The notes under the pieces: model-generated
Told to the model about the DNA's origin: nothing
Databases searched by the model: none
The model's input: only the letters and a program-made list of their open reading frames with translations
From: CAZQVN01 sp964596775
Lineage (GTDB): Bacteria; Eisenbacteria; RBG-16-71-46; JABDJR01; JAWXBZ01
NCBI GenBank assembly: GCA_964596775.1
Contig: CAZQVN010000003.1
Coordinates: forward strand, 124,001-188,000
Direction: 5' to 3'
DNA: 64,000 nt
Part shown: positions 52,008 to 60,164 of the stretch, in pieces
Numbering within the stretch: position 1 is the first letter of the stretch
Layout: each line of letters starts with the position of its first letter
Made by a program: the position numbers and the translations under genes

Positions 52008-53398
52008 CTCATATTTCGATGAAAGTCCTGTACCAGGGGCTCGAGCCCCTCCGGGGTGTTCAGCCCCGGGTCGTCGGTGACCTTCTCCAGCAGGAACCGC
52101 AGGACCTCGCCGACCCCGGGGCCCGGGTCCATCCCCAGCAGGCGCATCACGTCCCCCCCGTTCAGCGCGAGGTCGGACACCGACAGCGCCGAACCTTTCT
52201 CCAGTTCGGCGTTGACCCGTTCGGCCAGCGCGTCGAGGTTGGCCGGAAATCCCTCCGCGGTCCCGTGTCCCTGGCTGTCCGCGATGCGGAGGTCGAACAG
52301 GTCGGCCACGAGATCGGGGCCGATCTTGCGGAGGAACCGCCGGACCGCCGCGTCCGACCACTCGGGCTGGTAATGGAACATGTGATTGTCGACGAGCCTC
52401 GTGACGGTTTCGATCAGGTCGTTCGAGTAGCGCAGCCGGGTCATGATGTTCCGGGTCATGCCGGCGCCGACGTGCTGATGGTTGTAGAACGTGCCGTCCC
52501 CGTTGACGACGACCTTCGTGCGCGGCTTGGCGATGTCGTGAAAGAGGGCGGCCAGCCGCACCTCGAGCCGCGGCACGGCATGGTCCAGCACCGCGAGCGT
52601 GTGGCCGTAGACATCGAAGGCGTGATAGCGATTCTGGGTGACGCCGTACCCCTCGAGCAGTTCCGGAATCACGACGGCCAGCAGTCCCGACTCGCGGAGG
52701 ATCTCGATCCCCGCCGACGGCCGGGGTGCCAGGAGCAGCCGGTTCAACTCCTCGCGGATCCGTTCCGGGGCCACGCGCGAGGCCTCGCCGAGCGCCCCGC
52801 CGATGGCCCGGACGACGGCGGGGTCGGGTTCGAATCCGAGCATCGCGGCGAAGCGGGCGGCGCGAAACGGACGCAGGCCGTCTTCGCGGAACCGGGTCAG
52901 CGCCTCCCCGACCGCCCTGATCCTGCCGCGCCGCAGGTCCGACAGCCCGTCGTACGGATCGAGAAAGCGCGGGCCGGTCGGCTCGAACGCCATCGCGTTC
53001 ATGGTGAAGTCGCGGCGCCCGAGATCCTCCTCCATCGTCTCCACGTAGTTCACGCTGTCCGGCCGGCGCGCGTCCGTGTAGTCCCCTTCCGTCCGGAACG
53101 TCGTGACCTCGACCGGGTGTCCGTCCACGAGAACGGTCACCGTTCCGTGCCGGAGTCCGGTGGCCACGACCCGGTCGAAGATCTCCATGACCTGTTCCGG
53201 CCGTGCGTTCGTGGCCACGTCGTGATCCGAGCCTTCGCGCCCGATGAGCCGGTCGCGCACCGAACCCCCGACGAGCCACGCTTCGAAGCCGGCGGCGTTC
53301 AGCCCGCGGATCACCGGTTCGGCGGACACCCAGGCTGCCGGCCAGGACGCCGAAAGCAGGCGCAGGGCGTCTTCGGGAGATTTCGGCGGATGGTTCAT
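52004..53398 (-). CDS. CCA tRNA nucleotidyltransferase / poly(A) polymerase family protein
   Basis: A 464-residue class II nucleotidyltransferase. The head domain has AWLVGGSVRDRLIGREGSDH with the catalytic Asp pair in SDHDVAT, then VTTFRTEGDYTDARRPDSVN and DLGRRDFTMNAMAFEPTGPR. The arginine-rich EDGLRPFRAARFAAMLGF is the ATP/CTP template motif region. A C-terminal HD domain (VRLAALFHDIAKPRTKVVVN) is present, as in E. coli CCA enzyme and many others. CCA addition and poly(A) polymerase activity cannot be separated here. The ATG at 53398 has no ribosome site; a TATGAT -10 box lies just 6 nt before it, so the mRNA is probably leaderless. Confidence 0.93.
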   Translation of the reverse strand: MNHPPKSPEDALRLLSASWPAAWVSAEPVIRGLNAAGFEAWLVGGSVRDRLIGREGSDHDVATNARPEQVMEIFDRVVATGLRHGTVTVLVDGHPVEVTTFRTEGDYTDARRPDSVNYVETMEEDLGRRDFTMNAMAFEPTGPRFLDPYDGLSDLRRGRIRAVGEALTRFREDGLRPFRAARFAAMLGFEPDPAVVRAIGGALGEASRVAPERIREELNRLLLAPRPSAGIEILRESGLLAVVIPELLEGYGVTQNRYHAFDVYGHTLAVLDHAVPRLEVRLAALFHDIAKPRTKVVVNGDGTFYNHQHVGAGMTRNIMTRLRYSNDLIETVTRLVDNHMFHYQPEWSDAAVRRFLRKIGPDLVADLFDLRIADSQGHGTAEGFPANLDALAERVNAELEKGSALSVSDLALNGGDVMRLLGMDPGPGVGEVLRFLLEKVTDDPGLNTPEGLEPLVQDFHRNMS

Positions 53399-53404
53399 CG
53401 AAGG

Positions 53405-53410
53405 ATCATA
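53405..53410 (-). promoter_or_regulatory. -10 box giving a leaderless mRNA for the CCA-enzyme gene
   Basis: TATGAT on the minus strand (five of six to consensus) is separated from the ATG by CCTTCG only. Transcription would start at or next to the start codon. The -35 is weak. Confidence 0.5.
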
Positions 53411-53509
53411 GCGAATTGCCGGCTCTTTCGCGCGTCACGACGGGATTCGGAAAGCTGTTGCCGGCCCCGCGCCGGCGTCCGGATCCGCCGGTGCGGCGCC
53501 GGAAAGACA

Positions 53510-53541
53510 GCGACCGCACCGCAGTTGAGCGGTGCGGTCGC
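53510..53541 (-). terminator. Terminator hairpin after the lipoprotein gene at 53570
   Basis: A perfect 13-bp stem (53510-53522 with 53529-53541) with loop AGTTGA starts 28 bp past the lipoprotein stop. A short TCTTTCC stretch follows on the minus strand. No gene needs it on the plus strand. Confidence 0.65.
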
Positions 53542-53569
53542 AGGTCGGGCTGAACCGGACGAGGGACCC

Positions 53570-54136
53570 TTACCAGCCCGCCTTTCCCGGGCGATACGTG
53601 GAGAAATGCTGGAGGACCGCGATGACGCCCTGGCCGTCGGGACTCGGGACGCCGTTGATGTCGATCCACGACGAATTCGACGTATCCAGCCAGTACATCG
53701 TCATGCCGATCGGGCTGTACAGGTCCGCGCAGTTCGACTGCAGCGTCACCGGGGCCAGGAAGTAGATCCCTTCCGGGAAGAGTTGCGCTTCGATGTATCC
53801 GGTGACCGGGGTCATGTCCGTGACCGTGATGTCCGTCGACTTGAGCAGGCTTCCCGGCGCAAACGTGACCGTATGCCGCCCCGCCCGCACGGTGCCGCCC
53901 AGGACGCCGACGCGCGCGGTGACCGAGATGGCCTGCGGGGCCCTGCCGCCGCGGCCGCTGACCGCGACATCCGGCTGAACCCGGGTGAACTGCGGCAGGA
54001 CTTCGGCGCCCGGCGCGAGCGGAGATTCGGCGCCGCACCCGATCAGGGCCGCCAGACACGCGGCTCCGACGGCCGATGTCAGTTTGATGAAGAACGATCC
54101 GCGCGAGCGGGCTGAGTTTCCGAATCGAGTCAACAT
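53570..54136 (-). CDS. Predicted lipoprotein of unknown function
   Basis: A 188-residue exported lipoprotein. The N-terminus is basic (RFGNSARSRG), then hydrophobic with lipobox ALIGC (Cys near residue 34) followed by GAESPLAPGAEVLPQF. The mature part looks beta-rich: GGTVRAGRHTVTFAPGSLLK followed by TDITVTDMTPVTGYIEAQLF resembles ZU5/immunoglobulin-like modules in which a property of a stem is assigned from a prefix. It ends VLQHFSTYRPGKAGW. The start is ATG at 54136 or TTG at 54133, both just behind GGAGG. It is monocistronic, with a strong hairpin downstream. No function assigned. Confidence 0.82.
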   Translation of the reverse strand: MLTRFGNSARSRGSFFIKLTSAVGAACLAALIGCGAESPLAPGAEVLPQFTRVQPDVAVSGRGGRAPQAISVTARVGVLGGTVRAGRHTVTFAPGSLLKSTDITVTDMTPVTGYIEAQLFPEGIYFLAPVTLQSNCADLYSPIGMTMYWLDTSNSSWIDINGVPSPDGQGVIAVLQHFSTYRPGKAGW

Positions 54137-54507
54137 ATCCTCCAGGTTTTGAGTGTCCAGCAGCCGACCTGCGTGTCTGTTTTGCAGGAGACGTGCCGAA
54201 GGGGACATCCGAGCCGATTCCGTAAACCGATTGCCGCCAACTTCAACTCCAGGCGCTGTTTACGGGGGTTCAGGACTTGGGTCCGGGGATGTCGGGGCGG
54301 CTTCGGGAAGGGCGATTCGCCCCGGTCGGTGCTCGCAGGTGCCGGGTCCGGACCGGGGCCTGATCGGCCAGGTCGCTGCGGGAACTGGAGTTGCGCCGCG
54401 AGTGGCTGAATCCGGCCATCCGGATGCCGGATGGCGCGCCGGCGCCCACCATGGAAACACGCGGGAATGTTCGTGCCGATCGACCGCCGCGCGGGTCCGG
54501 CGACGGA
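54137..54507. other. 371-bp gap between the histidine kinase and the lipoprotein gene
   Basis: No convincing gene or known RNA. It holds an inverted pair CCGTAAAC (54220-54227) and GTTTACGG (54258-54265), 30 nt apart, upstream of the lipoprotein gene. It also contains a terminator-like hairpin at 54415-54435 downstream of the kinase gene. I could not define a promoter for the lipoprotein. Confidence 0.5.
54415..54435 (-). terminator. Possible terminator hairpin after the histidine kinase gene
   Basis: A perfect 9-bp stem (54415-54423 with 54427-54435) around a 3-nt loop, about 70 bp past the kinase stop. No T-run follows, so the call is tentative. Confidence 0.35.
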
Positions 54508-55947
54508 TCAGGCCGCCTGGAGCGGCACCTGCACCGTGAAGGTGGTTCCGGTGCCGACTTCCGACTCGACGCTGATCCGGCCCCGGTGGTTCTCGATGAT
54601 CCGGAACGACGTGGACAGGCCGAACCCGTGCCCCTTTTCCTTCGTCGTGTACGTCGGTTCGAAGACGCGCGACGCCACCTCGGCGGGCATGCCGGGACCG
54701 TTGTCCGTCACCTCGAGAACGACCTGGTGCCGCTGCGGATCGAAACGCGAGGCGATCCGGATCACCTTGTCCTTCGTGCCGGCCTCGTTCAGGGCGTCCG
54801 CGGCGTTGGAGAACAGGTTCAGGAGAACCTGCTGCATCTGGGCCGGGTCGAGATCGCCGGTGGGAATGGAATCATCGAGGTCGATCTGGAAGCGGATGTT
54901 GTCGTACTTGTTCTGCGGCCGCACGAACTCCACCGTCTTGACGACCAGCTCGTTGATGAGCGACGGCCGCAGCTTCGTTTCCTTGTGCGCCGCGCCCATG
55001 AGACCGGCGGTCAGGTTGGCCATGTTCGCGGTGTTTTCGTAGATGATCTCGGCGCTTTTCCTCAGCCGAGGATCCCCGTCGGCGGGGACGTACATCAGGA
55101 TCATCTGGGCCCTGCCCGAGATCGCGGCGAGGTAGTTGTTCAACTCGTGGCCGATCTCGGCGGCCATCTCCCCCTTGGCCACCATGCGCTCGGTGCGGAT
55201 CAGCGCGTTCTGCGCCTTGTGGAGCTGGATGTAGCGCTGCGAAGCGTCGCGGATGAAGAGGAGCGGCAGGAAGAAGAGGATGATCCCGGTGAACGAGATG
55301 GAGCCGTAGGACAGGACGACGAGCGGCGACAGGAGCAGCAGGGCCGCCGAGGACGTGAGTTCCGTGCCGTACCCGTAGTTGCTCTTCCATGTGCCGAACA
55401 GGGATTGGCGCGAATTCAGGGCGATCACGCCCGAGACGAGAAACGTGTTCACGAGATGGTAGACGATTCCGGAGGCCACGAACGGAAGGATCATCCGCGC
55501 ATCGCTGAAGCGCGACAGGAAGTGCGCGATCTGCGCGGCGCCGGACAGGCCCGCTTCGGGCAGAAGCACCGTGCCGCCCGCGAGATGAAACACGAGTCCC
55601 GCGGACGCCGCGGCGAGGATCGACTGGGCCACGTTGAAGACGGCCTTGTACCACTCCTTCTTCTGGATCGCGAGGTTCGCGAACAGCGTGCTGGCCCCGA
55701 TCACCCAGAGTGATTTTTCCCAGCCGATCAGGAAGATCACCGCCATGTTGAGCGTGGAGGCCATGCTCACCGTGCCCTGTCCGGAAATCGTCTGCAGCCA
55801 GAGCAGTTCCGAAAACAGGCACACGATCGCCCAGATCGTGAGGTTCTGCCAGTCCCAGTGATGGAGATGGAGCGACCCCAGAACCGTCACCCCGAGCGCC
55901 AGGGTGGAAACGATGACGATGTAGGCTTTGACTTTTCGCGTGAGCAT
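54508..55947 (-). CDS. Membrane-bound sensor histidine kinase
   Basis: A 479-residue kinase. Residues 1-235 form an integral membrane sensor with about seven helices (VSMASTLNMAVIFLIGWEKS, IVYHLVNTFLVSGVIALNSR). The H-box is MVAKGEMAAEIGHELNNYLA, the N-box QMQQVLLNLFSNAADALNEA, the G-boxes LEVTDNGPGMPAEV and TYTTKEKGHGFGLSTSFRII. It resembles the NtrB/AtoS type (HELNN). No receiver gene is adjacent, so it is an orphan in this window. The membrane domain resembles that of the HD-GYP protein at 42824-44167, suggesting the same signal. The ATG at 55947 has a GGGGGA site at long spacing. Confidence 0.94.
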   Translation of the reverse strand: MLTRKVKAYIVIVSTLALGVTVLGSLHLHHWDWQNLTIWAIVCLFSELLWLQTISGQGTVSMASTLNMAVIFLIGWEKSLWVIGASTLFANLAIQKKEWYKAVFNVAQSILAAASAGLVFHLAGGTVLLPEAGLSGAAQIAHFLSRFSDARMILPFVASGIVYHLVNTFLVSGVIALNSRQSLFGTWKSNYGYGTELTSSAALLLLSPLVVLSYGSISFTGIILFFLPLLFIRDASQRYIQLHKAQNALIRTERMVAKGEMAAEIGHELNNYLAAISGRAQMILMYVPADGDPRLRKSAEIIYENTANMANLTAGLMGAAHKETKLRPSLINELVVKTVEFVRPQNKYDNIRFQIDLDDSIPTGDLDPAQMQQVLLNLFSNAADALNEAGTKDKVIRIASRFDPQRHQVVLEVTDNGPGMPAEVASRVFEPTYTTKEKGHGFGLSTSFRIIENHRGRISVESEVGTGTTFTVQVPLQAA

Positions 55948-56012
55948 GCGTGCCAGAATCCCCCGGGTGGAGAAACTCCCGTAAAGCGGTTATCGGCCTC
56001 GGGGGGCGGGAC

Positions 56013-58148
56013 TTAACCGTCCCCGGCCGCGGCGACCGGGCAGCGCAGGAAATGGCCGGCGCCGACCTCGACCAGCGCGGGGGGATCGCTCCGGCAGGCC
56101 TCGACCGCCAGCGGACAGCGGGGGTGAAAACGGCACCCGGTCGGGAGGTTCGCGGCGTTGCCGGGGTCCCCGGCCAGCGGCTGCGGAGGGGGCGCCCCCG
56201 GATCCGACCGGGGAACCGCGGCGAGCAGCGCCTTCGTGTAGGGGTGAAGAGGATTACCGTAAAGTGTTGTCACGTCAGCCATTTCCACGATCTGGCCGAG
56301 ATACATGACCGCGACCCTCTGCGACAGGTGGCGGACGACCGCGAGGTCATGGGCGATGAACAGGTAGGTGAGCCCGAACTCCCGGCGGAGGTCCGCGAGG
56401 AGATTCAGGATCTGGGCCTGGACCGAAACGTCGAGCGCCGACACCGGTTCGTCCAGCACGAGGATCTCCGGCTGGAGGGCCAGCGCCCGGGCGATTCCGA
56501 CTCTCTGGCGCTGCCCCCCCGAAAACTCGTGGGGATAGCGGCGGGCGTGGTCCGGCGACAGGCCGACGGTATCCAGCAGGTCCGCCGCCCTCTTCCGGGC
56601 CGCCTCCCCCCGCGCGATGCCGTGAACCTCGAGCGGTTCGACGAGATGCTCCTCGACGGTCAGGCGCGGATTCAGGGATCCGGCGGGATCCTGGAACACC
56701 ATCTGGAGCCGGCGCCGGAACGGCCGCAGCGCGGAAGCGCCGAGGCGGGTGATGTCGACGTCGCCGAGCCGGATGCGCCCCGCCGACGGGGCGAGCAGCC
56801 GGACGACCATCCGGCCGAGGGTCGTCTTTCCGCATCCCGATTCTCCGACGAGGCCGAGCGTTTCGCCGGCGCGCAGTTCCAGGTCCACGCCGTCCACGGC
56901 GGTGAGCCAGCGGTTCGGCCGGCCGATGAGATCGCGGCCCGTGGCGAACCGGCGCGACAGGCCGGTCACGCCGAGGACGACGGACCCGGCCCGATCGCCG
57001 GTCGGCGGCCGGTGCGGCTGTCCCGGCCGGCCGCCCTCTCCCCCGTCCTGTTCGGCAACACGCGGCGGGGCCGGGGCGGGCACCGGCTCCACATCCTCCG
57101 CGCGGAAACAGGCGGAGCGCCGCTCCGCCGCCCCCGCGAGTTCCGGAATCTCCGCGCGGCAGCGCTCCACCACCAGTCCGCAGCGCGGGTGAAACGTGCA
57201 CCCCGCGGGCCACCGGCGCGGGTCGGGCACCGTGCCCGGAATCGAGGTCAGACGCGCGCCCCCTCCCTCGAGCCGGGGCACCGAGTCGAGCAGGCCGCGC
57301 GTGTACGGATGGCGCGGCGCCGCGAACAGTTCGGCCGTGCGCGCCGTTTCCACCATGCGACCTCCGTACATCACCGCCACCCGGTCGGCCATCGAGGATA
57401 CGAGGCCGAGATTGTGGGTGATGAGCAGCAGCGCCGCTCCCTCCTCGTCGCGGAGCCGGCGCAGGAGCGCGAGGATCTGGGCCTGGATCGTCACGTCCAG
57501 GGCGGTCGTCGGCTCGTCCGCGATGAGGAGCGACGGCGAGAGGGCCAGCGCCATGGCGATCATCACGCGCTGGCGGAGGCCGCCGGAGAGTTCGTGCGGG
57601 TAGGAGGAGAGGCGGCGCAGCGGGTCGGGGATGCCGACCCGCTCGAACAGATCGAGCGCGCGGGCGCGGGCCTTCGCGGCGCTCCGTTCCCCGTGCACGC
57701 GCAGCACCTCGGCCACCTGGTCGCCGCAGGGGAAGACCGGGTTCAGCGACGACAGCGGCTCCTGGAAGATCATGCCGATCCGGCGGCCGCGCACCGCGCG
57801 CAGTTCCGCCTCCGGAAGCGCGAGGAGATCGCGCCCCTCGAAACGCACCCGGCCCGAAACGCGCCCCGGGTGGGGCACGAGCCGCAGAACGGAGAGCGCC
57901 GTCATCGTCTTGCCGCTCCCCGACTCGCCGACGAGCCCCACGGTTTCGCCGGGCGCCACGGTCAAGGAGACGCCGTCCACGGCCGGGTTCAGGCCGGCGG
58001 AGGTTCCGAACCGGACGGACAGCGTGTCGATTTCGAGGAGGGGCGGTTCCGGTCGCGCAGCGGCGGGACCGGGTTCGGACACGGCGTTCGGCGACGGGGT
58101 CCCGCCTCCCTTCCCCGGCCCGCCGCCGGGGGGCGGCGGGCTATTCAT
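56013..58148 (-). CDS. Fused peptide ABC transporter ATPase (DppD-DppF type)
   Basis: A 711-residue protein joining two ATPases of an oligopeptide importer. Half 1 has Walker A VGESGSGKTMTALSVLRLVP, IGMIFQEPLSSLNP, signature ELSGGLRQRVMIAMALALSP and Walker B LLIADEPTTALDVT. Half 2 has VGLVGESGCGKTTLGRMVVR, QMVFQDPAGSLNPRLTVEEH, EFSGGQRQRVGIARALALQP and ILVLDEPVSALDVS. Each half ends with the oligopeptide/dipeptide C-terminal domain and its cysteines (FHPRCGLVVERC, FHPRCPLAVEAC), a probable Fe-S or metal site. A Pro/Ala/Gly-rich linker separates them. The start overlaps the permease gene end by 8 bp. Normally these are two genes. Confidence 0.95.
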   Translation of the reverse strand: MNSPPPPGGGPGKGGGTPSPNAVSEPGPAAARPEPPLLEIDTLSVRFGTSAGLNPAVDGVSLTVAPGETVGLVGESGSGKTMTALSVLRLVPHPGRVSGRVRFEGRDLLALPEAELRAVRGRRIGMIFQEPLSSLNPVFPCGDQVAEVLRVHGERSAAKARARALDLFERVGIPDPLRRLSSYPHELSGGLRQRVMIAMALALSPSLLIADEPTTALDVTIQAQILALLRRLRDEEGAALLLITHNLGLVSSMADRVAVMYGGRMVETARTAELFAAPRHPYTRGLLDSVPRLEGGGARLTSIPGTVPDPRRWPAGCTFHPRCGLVVERCRAEIPELAGAAERRSACFRAEDVEPVPAPAPPRVAEQDGGEGGRPGQPHRPPTGDRAGSVVLGVTGLSRRFATGRDLIGRPNRWLTAVDGVDLELRAGETLGLVGESGCGKTTLGRMVVRLLAPSAGRIRLGDVDITRLGASALRPFRRRLQMVFQDPAGSLNPRLTVEEHLVEPLEVHGIARGEAARKRAADLLDTVGLSPDHARRYPHEFSGGQRQRVGIARALALQPEILVLDEPVSALDVSVQAQILNLLADLRREFGLTYLFIAHDLAVVRHLSQRVAVMYLGQIVEMADVTTLYGNPLHPYTKALLAAVPRSDPGAPPPQPLAGDPGNAANLPTGCRFHPRCPLAVEACRSDPPALVEVGAGHFLRCPVAAAGDG

Positions 58149-59202
58149 CGATGTGCCTCGGGTCCATCGCGTCGCGCAGCCCGTCGCCGAGCACGTTGAA
58201 CGCGAAGACGGTCACGAAGATGCACACGCCGGGCCAGAGGATCCACGGGTAGGCTTCCATCTGGCTGACCGAGGCGGCGCCCTGGAGCATGTTCCCCCAC
58301 GACGCCTGCGGTTCCTGGATGCCCGCGCCGAGAAACGACAGCGCCACCTCGGCGAGGATGTATCCGGGGATGGAAATCGTGGCGGCCACGATCACGAACG
58401 ACATCGTGTTCGGCAGGATGTGCCGCGCGATGATCCGCAGCGGCGGGTAGCCGAGCGACTCCGCCGCCGCCACGTAGTCGCGGGTGCGGAGGGACAGGAC
58501 CATCCCGCGGACGATGCGCCCGAGCGCCGGCCACGACACGAACGACAGGATCACCACCACGAGAAAGTAGGTGACGGCCGAGGACAGGGTGGCCGGAAAG
58601 GCGGCGCGCAGCGCCAGGATCAGGAACAGGCCGGGGATCGACATGAGGACCTCCGATCCGCGCATGAGCAGCGTGTCGATCCAGCCGCCGTAGTAGCCGG
58701 CGATCCCGCCGAGCAGCAGTCCGAGCGTGAAGCTGATCGCGATGCCGAACAGCCCCACCGACAGGGAGATGCGCGCTCCGTAGAGAAGCCGCGAGAAGAC
58801 GTCGCGGCCGAGCTGGTCGGCCCCGAGCAGGTAGAACCGCGCGCCCGGTTCGGCCACGCCGAGGAGATGGATGTTGCCCCGGACGCCCGGGAGGATCGTG
58901 TAGAAATCCCCCCTGGCCAACAGCCGGAGCGGCGCGGGCGGGCCGTCCGCCCCGACAAAGCGCCGCGCGGCGGGATCGAGCGTCGTCCGCTCCACCGCGG
59001 GCCACGGGGTCCAGACGACCCGCGACGGCGGGTGAAACGAGGCCCGGCGGTCGGTGCTGTCCTCGGAGTGGGGCGCCAGGAACGGCGCCAGGAGCGCCAC
59101 GAGGTACAGCGCACCCAGGACGCGGAGCGCCGCCAGGGCCGGCCGGTTCCGGCGCAGCCGCTGGAGAACGAGCGCTCCGGGACTCGCGGCGCGGTCAGTC
59201 AT
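58141..59202 (-). CDS. Peptide ABC transporter permease, OppC/DppC type
   Basis: A 353-residue permease with one N-terminal helix (LAALRVLGALYLVALLAPFL), a periplasmic insertion of about 90 residues (to around residue 120) and five further helices. The family motif GADQLGRDVFSRLLYGARIS and the EAA loop AAAESLGYPPLRIIARHILPN are present. The usual C-terminus GDGLRDAMDPRH is intact. The periplasmic insertion is longer than in E. coli OppC. ATG at 59202 overlaps the OppB-type gene by 8 bp; longer in-frame starts would run further into it. Confidence 0.95.
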   Translation of the reverse strand: MTDRAASPGALVLQRLRRNRPALAALRVLGALYLVALLAPFLAPHSEDSTDRRASFHPPSRVVWTPWPAVERTTLDPAARRFVGADGPPAPLRLLARGDFYTILPGVRGNIHLLGVAEPGARFYLLGADQLGRDVFSRLLYGARISLSVGLFGIAISFTLGLLLGGIAGYYGGWIDTLLMRGSEVLMSIPGLFLILALRAAFPATLSSAVTYFLVVVILSFVSWPALGRIVRGMVLSLRTRDYVAAAESLGYPPLRIIARHILPNTMSFVIVAATISIPGYILAEVALSFLGAGIQEPQASWGNMLQGAASVSQMEAYPWILWPGVCIFVTVFAFNVLGDGLRDAMDPRHIDE

Positions 59203-60163
59203 GGCGGATCCTCGGGTCGGCGAGGGCCAGGAGAATGTCCGCGACGAGGTTCCCGAGCACAAGAACCGACGAGGCCACGAGAACGGAGCCCATGATCAGG
59301 TAGAGGTCGCGGGCGTTCAGCGCCTCGATGGCCACGCGGCCGAGCCCGGGCCACCCCATCACGTTTTCCACGAGGAACGCGCCGGACAGCAGTCCGCCCA
59401 GCGTGTAGCCGAACAGCGTGATCAGCGGATTGATCGCGTTACGGAGCGCGTGACGGTACACGACGACGTTTTCCGGAACCCCCTTGGCGCGGGCGGTCGT
59501 CACGTAGTCGGCGCGCAGGACATCCAGGAGATTCGCCCGCATCTGGCGCGTCCGCCCGGCCAGCGGCACTGTCGCGAGGACCAGCGCCGGCAGGAACAGG
59601 TGATGAAGGACGTCGAGCGTCTTCCACAGCGGGTTGAGGGAGGCGTAGTCCAGACTGCGCATCCCGTTCGTCGGAAACCAGCCGGTCTTGTAGGCCATGA
59701 GCATGAGCAGCAGCGCCAGGAAGACTTCCGGAATCGACAGGCCGACGAACGTGAAACCGGACGCGGTGCGGTCCACCCAGCTGTGCTGGCGGAGGGCCGA
59801 GATCACCCCGAGCGGTATCGCAAGCAGCCAGGTCAGGAGCGCCGCCCCGAGCGAGAGGATCAGCGTGTTGCCGAGCGACTCCCCGAGCACCGCGAACACC
59901 GGTTGCCGCCGCGAAAACGAGTAGCCGAAGTCCCCCTTGAGGAAGATGTTGCGCAGGTAGAGCGCGAACTGTTTCCAGGCGGGCTGGTCGAGGCCGAACT
60001 TCGTCTTCATCTCCGCGATCCTCTCGCTGGAGACGGTCGGGTCCATGGCCATGGAGGACAGGTAGTCGCCGGGCGACAGGTGGATGAGCAGGAACGTGAG
60101 CAGCGCGATCCCGAGCAGCACCGGCACGAGGTGCAGCAGGCGGGTCAGGACAATCCGCCCCAC
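59195..60163 (-). CDS. Peptide ABC transporter permease, OppB/DppB type
   Basis: A 322-residue permease with six transmembrane helices. The N-terminus RIVLTRLLHLVPVLLGIALL and LIHLSPGDYLSS are typical, as is the FGLDQPAWKQFALYLRNIF segment. The EAA loop is VTTARAKGVPENVVVYRHAL and the C-terminus LADPRIRHD. GTG at 60163 is the start, 1 bp after the substrate-binding-protein stop. It pairs with the OppC-type protein. Confidence 0.95.
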   Translation of the reverse strand: MGRIVLTRLLHLVPVLLGIALLTFLLIHLSPGDYLSSMAMDPTVSSERIAEMKTKFGLDQPAWKQFALYLRNIFLKGDFGYSFSRRQPVFAVLGESLGNTLILSLGAALLTWLLAIPLGVISALRQHSWVDRTASGFTFVGLSIPEVFLALLLMLMAYKTGWFPTNGMRSLDYASLNPLWKTLDVLHHLFLPALVLATVPLAGRTRQMRANLLDVLRADYVTTARAKGVPENVVVYRHALRNAINPLITLFGYTLGGLLSGAFLVENVMGWPGLGRVAIEALNARDLYLIMGSVLVASSVLVLGNLVADILLALADPRIRHD

Positions 60164-60164
60164 G

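Noticed and set aside
54260..54539. Small ORFs on both strands in the gap at 54137-54507
   Set aside because: Pro/Arg/Gly-rich translations, no ribosome sites, no recognisable domain.
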